Shown: positions 60,227 to 64,000 of the stretch, piece after piece
How the letters are laid out: each line of letters begins with the position of its first letter
How positions within the stretch are numbered: the first letter of the stretch is position 1
DNA from: Epiperipatus broadwayi
Taxonomy: Eukaryota > Onychophora > Udeonychophora > Euonychophora > Peripatidae
Length of the DNA: 64,000 nucleotides
NCBI GenBank assembly: GCA_028023455.1
Contig: JAQFVV010000186.1
Location: forward strand, 434,001 to 498,000
Direction of reading: 5' to 3'
Program-made: the position numbers and the translations under genes
Notes under the pieces: model-generated
Seen by the model: only the letters and a program-made list of their open reading frames with translations
Databases searched by the model: none
Told to the model about the DNA's origin: nothing

Positions 60227-62600
60227 AATTTCTTAAAATGAGACTGTCAGTGCAATAATTTAGAAACAATGAAGCATATCTAGTAAATAAGTTTACCTTA
60301 TGTACATTATGTAATTCGCTCTTTTGCATGTATATATAATTTGTTTATTTTTTTATATTTATCATGTACTTGGTTTTTATTATTATTTAATTATTATATA
60401 GTTCACTGGAGTAAGATTCAATCTATCCTGCAAGGCAGATTAAAAGATGGTTATCTCAAATAGATTCATTAGTTTTCTAAATAAACTCTGATGGAGAGAG
60501 ATTTGCTATTAGTTAATACCATTTTGATATGTGCATTCAGGCCATCTTCTTTCACAAATAGGGATCTTGTTAGCAGGGTTAAATCATTTAATCTCTATGT
60601 ATAGATTAATTAGTTTTGCTAATTTGTGACCTAGTGTTGTCTTACATTGATAGGTATTTGATATTTTCCCTTTTTATTTTGCCAATTCAGTGTCATTTCA
60701 GACAGTTTGCATATATTTTTAGAATGTTATGTCACATTACATATAATGTTTATTTAAAGTTGGATTTAGATTTTGTAATAATTGTTCATAAGAGGCTTTA
60801 AGTGGAGAAAGGGAGTAATTTGTGTAAGGATTTAAAATATAAATCAAATCACTCCATTGAATTGTATTAAAAGTTAGAATTAATCAAAGTTTTTCTTAAA
60901 CTAATACTTATGTATTGTTTAAAGTTAATTATTATTTCAAATCATTAAGTTCAACAATATAGCAATTTCTCCATGATTAATAGTTCATTCCATTTAAAAA
61001 GGATTAATAAGAATTATTGTATGGTGGATGTTCATTTACATAAACGATTAGTTTATTGTAACATATATTGCCTGTAATAATAAATTAGGACTAGCTCTTT
61101 TAAAATAGTTAACAAGATTATTCCTTGAATCTGGTTCCAGGCTTCAGTTGGGTGACACCTGCTAGCGATAATATAAGTTCATGTCAACTTGTACAATCAC
61201 AATATATAAAACAAATTACTTTTTTCCAAATGCTTTAGCCATAGGACTATAGGTAAGTAAAAAATACATATACTAGCATGTAGAAATATGGTTTCAGCAC
61301 TTATACCTGAGTAATTATTATATGTTCCAAATCCAAAATATACTTTAATCATTTTGAATTATTGATAAAAGTTAAAGTTTGGTAAATAATAAAAACATAA
61401 AGTCTCTCTAGGTCTCTCCAGACTTATGCCAAAGATGTTTGCCACCTAAATGCAAGAAATAATTTGTCACCCATTATATCTTTTAAAATCAGATATTTAT
61501 ATAGGAATGACTAATAATAAAACAATTAGCTAAATTGTAAATTGAAAATAAGTTAGCCACATTGTCTATGATTTATATTCCTTTTCTTATATGATTTATA
61601 ATTTAATTTTCTCAAATTGGCATAATAAAAATTAAGACTAAAACATGTCTGAAATTATCACATAGCATGCTAAACATAAAATTTTCAACTTTTTATTATT
61701 TCAAATTTAGTTTGCAATTAATTTAGTTTTTGTTTAACATATTCATTATTCCTAGCATTGCAAGTTTTTGTATCAAAAATGTACCAACTTCCAGTGTGTG
61801 CTTAAAATTTTATTTATGATCAAAATATCAATTGGTGAAATGGTATATAATATAATCTTTCATCATATACGTAATACTCAATTATTATTAATTTAAAAAA
61901 AACTACACTTTTTTTGTCAAGATTTATAATTGCTTTTTTGACCAGCAATAATTATTAATAAAAACTGCTGATCAGACATTCGGAAGTTATATAACTAAAA
62001 GAATTTCAGTAGAAAACTTGAAGAATACATTTTAGGACAGTTTATTGGACTCAATAAAGGAAAAAACACATATATATATAATGTATACTGATTTACAGTG
62101 TGTGCAAACAGTTTACTCTTAGGTTTATATAAACAGTAATGAATAGAGGGATCTTCTTTATTAAGATCTCTATCTGCTTTTATATATACAAAAACTGATG
62201 GGTTTGATATGCAATATTTTTCTGCAATTTACTGGAAGTCATTCCCATCTTCCATAACATTCTTCTGGCTTTTTACAATGCAGTTCTATTAAACAGTTTT
62301 AGGAGTTCATGTTGACAATTTGCATTACTATGCTATTATTCTTTGAAATATCACATGCTGATTTAGAATGTTTTAGGAATTTCTATAACCTTATTAATAG
62401 ATAAATTGATTACTGACAATATTAATTGCCTGCATGGAAATAATTATATAGCTCACTTTTAGTCTTTTTAATTTTAAACATTTCTACATAATTTTCATCT
62501 CCAATTTACCAGATTTTATTAATATTAATTATTATTTATCAGTATTACTATTAATTCTAGAGATATGTATTTTTATGTGATCCTTATTTGTTTTATTAAA
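60227..62600. other. AT-rich intergenic sequence
   Basis: No gene, RNA or bounded repeat recognised; the ORF at 60616-60801 has no motif. Confidence 0.5.
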
Positions 62601-62604
62601 GGTA

Positions 62605-62680
62605 TATATTGAAGCAGTTGGATCTGAGTTCGATCCTAGCTTCATGACCTCTAGCCATAAGTCCACTGCAAACCGTAGTA
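62605..62680 (+). repeat. tRNA-like (SINE head) fragment
   Basis: atctgagttcgatcctagc carries a near-consensus B box (gagttcgatcc) in a T-arm-like setting, with a GC-richer tail to about 62.73 kb. No D-arm is convincing. Confidence 0.35.
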
Positions 62681-63090
62681 CTAACCTTAAATTTCCGATG
62701 CAATGGGGCTTTATACGTTCAATCCACGCTAATTTCCATAAAGAATAACTTATTTCATAAATGCGTATTAAAATTAATTAGTTTCAGATTTAAATTGATC
62801 AATTCTATTAATAAATTCATGATAGAATTATTCATGAATTTATATATTATAACTGTGTGGATTGTGCGTATATATTTGTAAATATTTAAATATATATAAT
62901 TGTTTAAAAGTTTCATTGCGTTGGGAATGTTTGATTTTATTTTTAAATAATTTGCTAAAGTTTTATTGATTAAAAGCTACATTCTTTCGATAAGCTTTCA
63001 GATTTTCCCTTTCCAAAAACAACAGTTAAAGTTTTATTAATTAGAAAAAAAGATAAGGATTTCCTAATTAAAATCATTTTCTAATTTTAA

Positions 63091-63120
63091 GAATTCATTT
63101 TCTAATTAGAAAATGAATTC
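63091..63120. other. Perfect 30-bp palindrome
   Basis: The 30 bases from gaattcatttt to aaaatgaattc read the same on both strands, with no loop. A partial copy (aatcattttctaatttt) precedes it. It lies 25 bp past the splice-donor side of the candidate exon. Function unknown. Confidence 0.85.
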
Positions 63121-63145
63121 AAGTTAATGAGTTTGAAAGCCTTAC

Positions 63146-63340
63146 CGAAGGAATGTATCTAAACACAACCAGTAAATCTAAAAACATTGATAATGAAAGA
63201 AGCACTAGCCTGAAGGCATCAGAGGACAGATATATAGCTCTGAAAAGTTTGGAAAAAAGGGAGAAGTCATCTTTGTTGTAGAGAAGTGCAATGAACTCTA
63301 TGCGTTTAAAAATCATAAGTTTAAATAGTGTTTCGATCAT
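63146..63340 (-). CDS. Candidate first coding exon of an unknown membrane protein
   Basis: Sixty-five codons run from an ATG in good context (cttcaccATGA) to a phase-0 boundary TCG|GTAAGG, a strong donor match at 63145-63146. An in-frame TAG lies four codons before the ATG, so this is the true start if the gene is real. The product is hydrophobic, with a likely membrane segment LVLLSLSMFLDLLVVF near its end after a basic, mixed region. Third codon positions use more C and G than the surrounding DNA, as expected of a host exon. I do not recognise the family. The next exon would lie at lower coordinates; I could not identify it in the TE-rich sequence. The frame reads on to a stop at 63119-63121 if unspliced. 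Confidence 0.4.
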
Positions 63341-64000
63341 GGTGAAGGGCTAAAACATCAGGAATCTGGCTGCGGTTCCTGAAGTCGCCTGAAATCTTCA
63401 ATGAAGCTGCTAAATTCTTTCCAGACAAATCATGCTGCCAAAATCAAATAAAATGCTGTTCAAATAATCGACCGAATGCATGCCTACATTTTTTTACCAA
63501 CCTGGACATGTAAAATAAGAACCAGCCCCAGAAGAAATGGGTAATATGTTTCCAAATGAACCTTAAACCTTCTGGCCAGTTTCGAACTTTACTTTACACT
63601 CCCTTTTAGAGCTCTTTTATTCTTTAATGTAACAATCTTTATAAAACCTTTTATTCATGCTACTGTAAATTTATATCGTAGTTCTCTCAACCTCTAGTCT
63701 TTAAACTTTGTCTTTTCTTACTTGGCGGTTCATTTATTATATTATATATATATATATTTGTGTGCTTTATTAATGTCGTTTATTTTTAATTATATGCCAA
63801 TAATCTTCCGACTTGATGAGTTCCTTTGTTCTATTTGCCTCACGCAAATAATATAATAATAAATCTGATAATAATTCTCACCCATTAGAACTAGATTTAT
63901 ACAGTTCTATCAACATTGAGTTGAAAGAAATTATTAAATGTGTGTTATTTTTATAATTGGATAATAATAAATTATTAGCTCTGTATTTAATCTATGCCAC
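63341..64000. other. Possible 5' flank or UTR of the candidate exon, then AT-rich sequence
   Basis: About 63.35-63.66 kb is richer in G and C (ggctgcggttcctgaagtcgcctg) than most of the window, which would fit a 5' untranslated region of a minus-strand gene. Beyond that are AT repeats and no further recognised feature. Confidence 0.35.

Noticed and set aside
1-64000. CRISPR arrays, prokaryotic operons or ribosome binding sites
   Set aside because: None seen; the sequence is eukaryotic in composition and TE content.

Overview
This window is AT-rich eukaryotic (metazoan-type) intergenic DNA, dominated by decayed transposable elements and short non-autonomous repeats. No complete cellular gene is visible. 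The best host-gene candidate is one short exon on the minus strand near 63.15-63.34 kb, with an ATG, an upstream in-frame stop and a GTAAGG splice donor. The low GC, the RTE- and CR1-like LINEs and the hammerhead-bearing repeats suggest an invertebrate (for example an arthropod, cnidarian or mollusc). The sequence alone does not fix the lineage.

LINEs. Six non-LTR copies are recognisable. The freshest is a CR1-like LINE on the minus strand (19.69-23.56 kb). It encodes a partial SGNH/GDSL-type ORF1, an AP-endonuclease plus reverse-transcriptase ORF, and a C-terminal CCHC region, with one homopolymer frameshift between the last two. A 5'-truncated relative lies at 57.16-59.34 kb (+). RTE-type relics lie at 5.74-7.57 kb (-), 32.57-35.34 kb (-), 35.73-37.64 kb (+), 49.33-50.24 kb (+) and 53.99-56.19 kb (+).

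The most interesting layer is a set of short fold-back elements flanked by 10-16 bp target-site duplications (TSDs). They lie at 1.03, 6.81, 7.63, 10.77, 14.64 (tentative), 27.5, 47.6, 54.4, 57.5 and 60.1 kb. A typical copy is an inverted copy of its own 3' part, then a core, then the 3' part, then a tail. Several carry hammerhead-ribozyme cores. The copy at 1.03-1.34 kb has a complete one (1147-1193): 6-bp stem I, CTGATGA, stem II, GAAA, stem III and an AUC cleavage site. A second family (13.4-14.3, 27.5, 45.8-46.5, 54.4-55.7, 60.1 kb) has ~420-455 bp units repeated head to tail, each with a hammerhead-like motif with a minimal stem III. Three units sit as one insertion inside an RTE reverse transcriptase, with a 13-bp TSD. 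Long TSDs, tandem units, inverted 5' pieces and minimal-stem-III hammerheads are all known from Penelope-like elements. I infer small non-autonomous elements mobilised by such a machinery; no Penelope RT or GIY-YIG gene is in the window.

DNA transposons are also present: a TA-flanked 904-bp element with Tigger/pogo-like ends (9709-10612), a 324-bp hAT-type MITE with an 8-bp TSD (30542-30865), a 198-bp fold-back MITE (5053-5250), and other inverted-repeat elements at 17.0, 29.3, 38.6-39.8 and 52.6 kb. The remaining sequence is AT-rich, with homopolymer tracts, microsatellites and a few tRNA-like (SINE-head) fragments.
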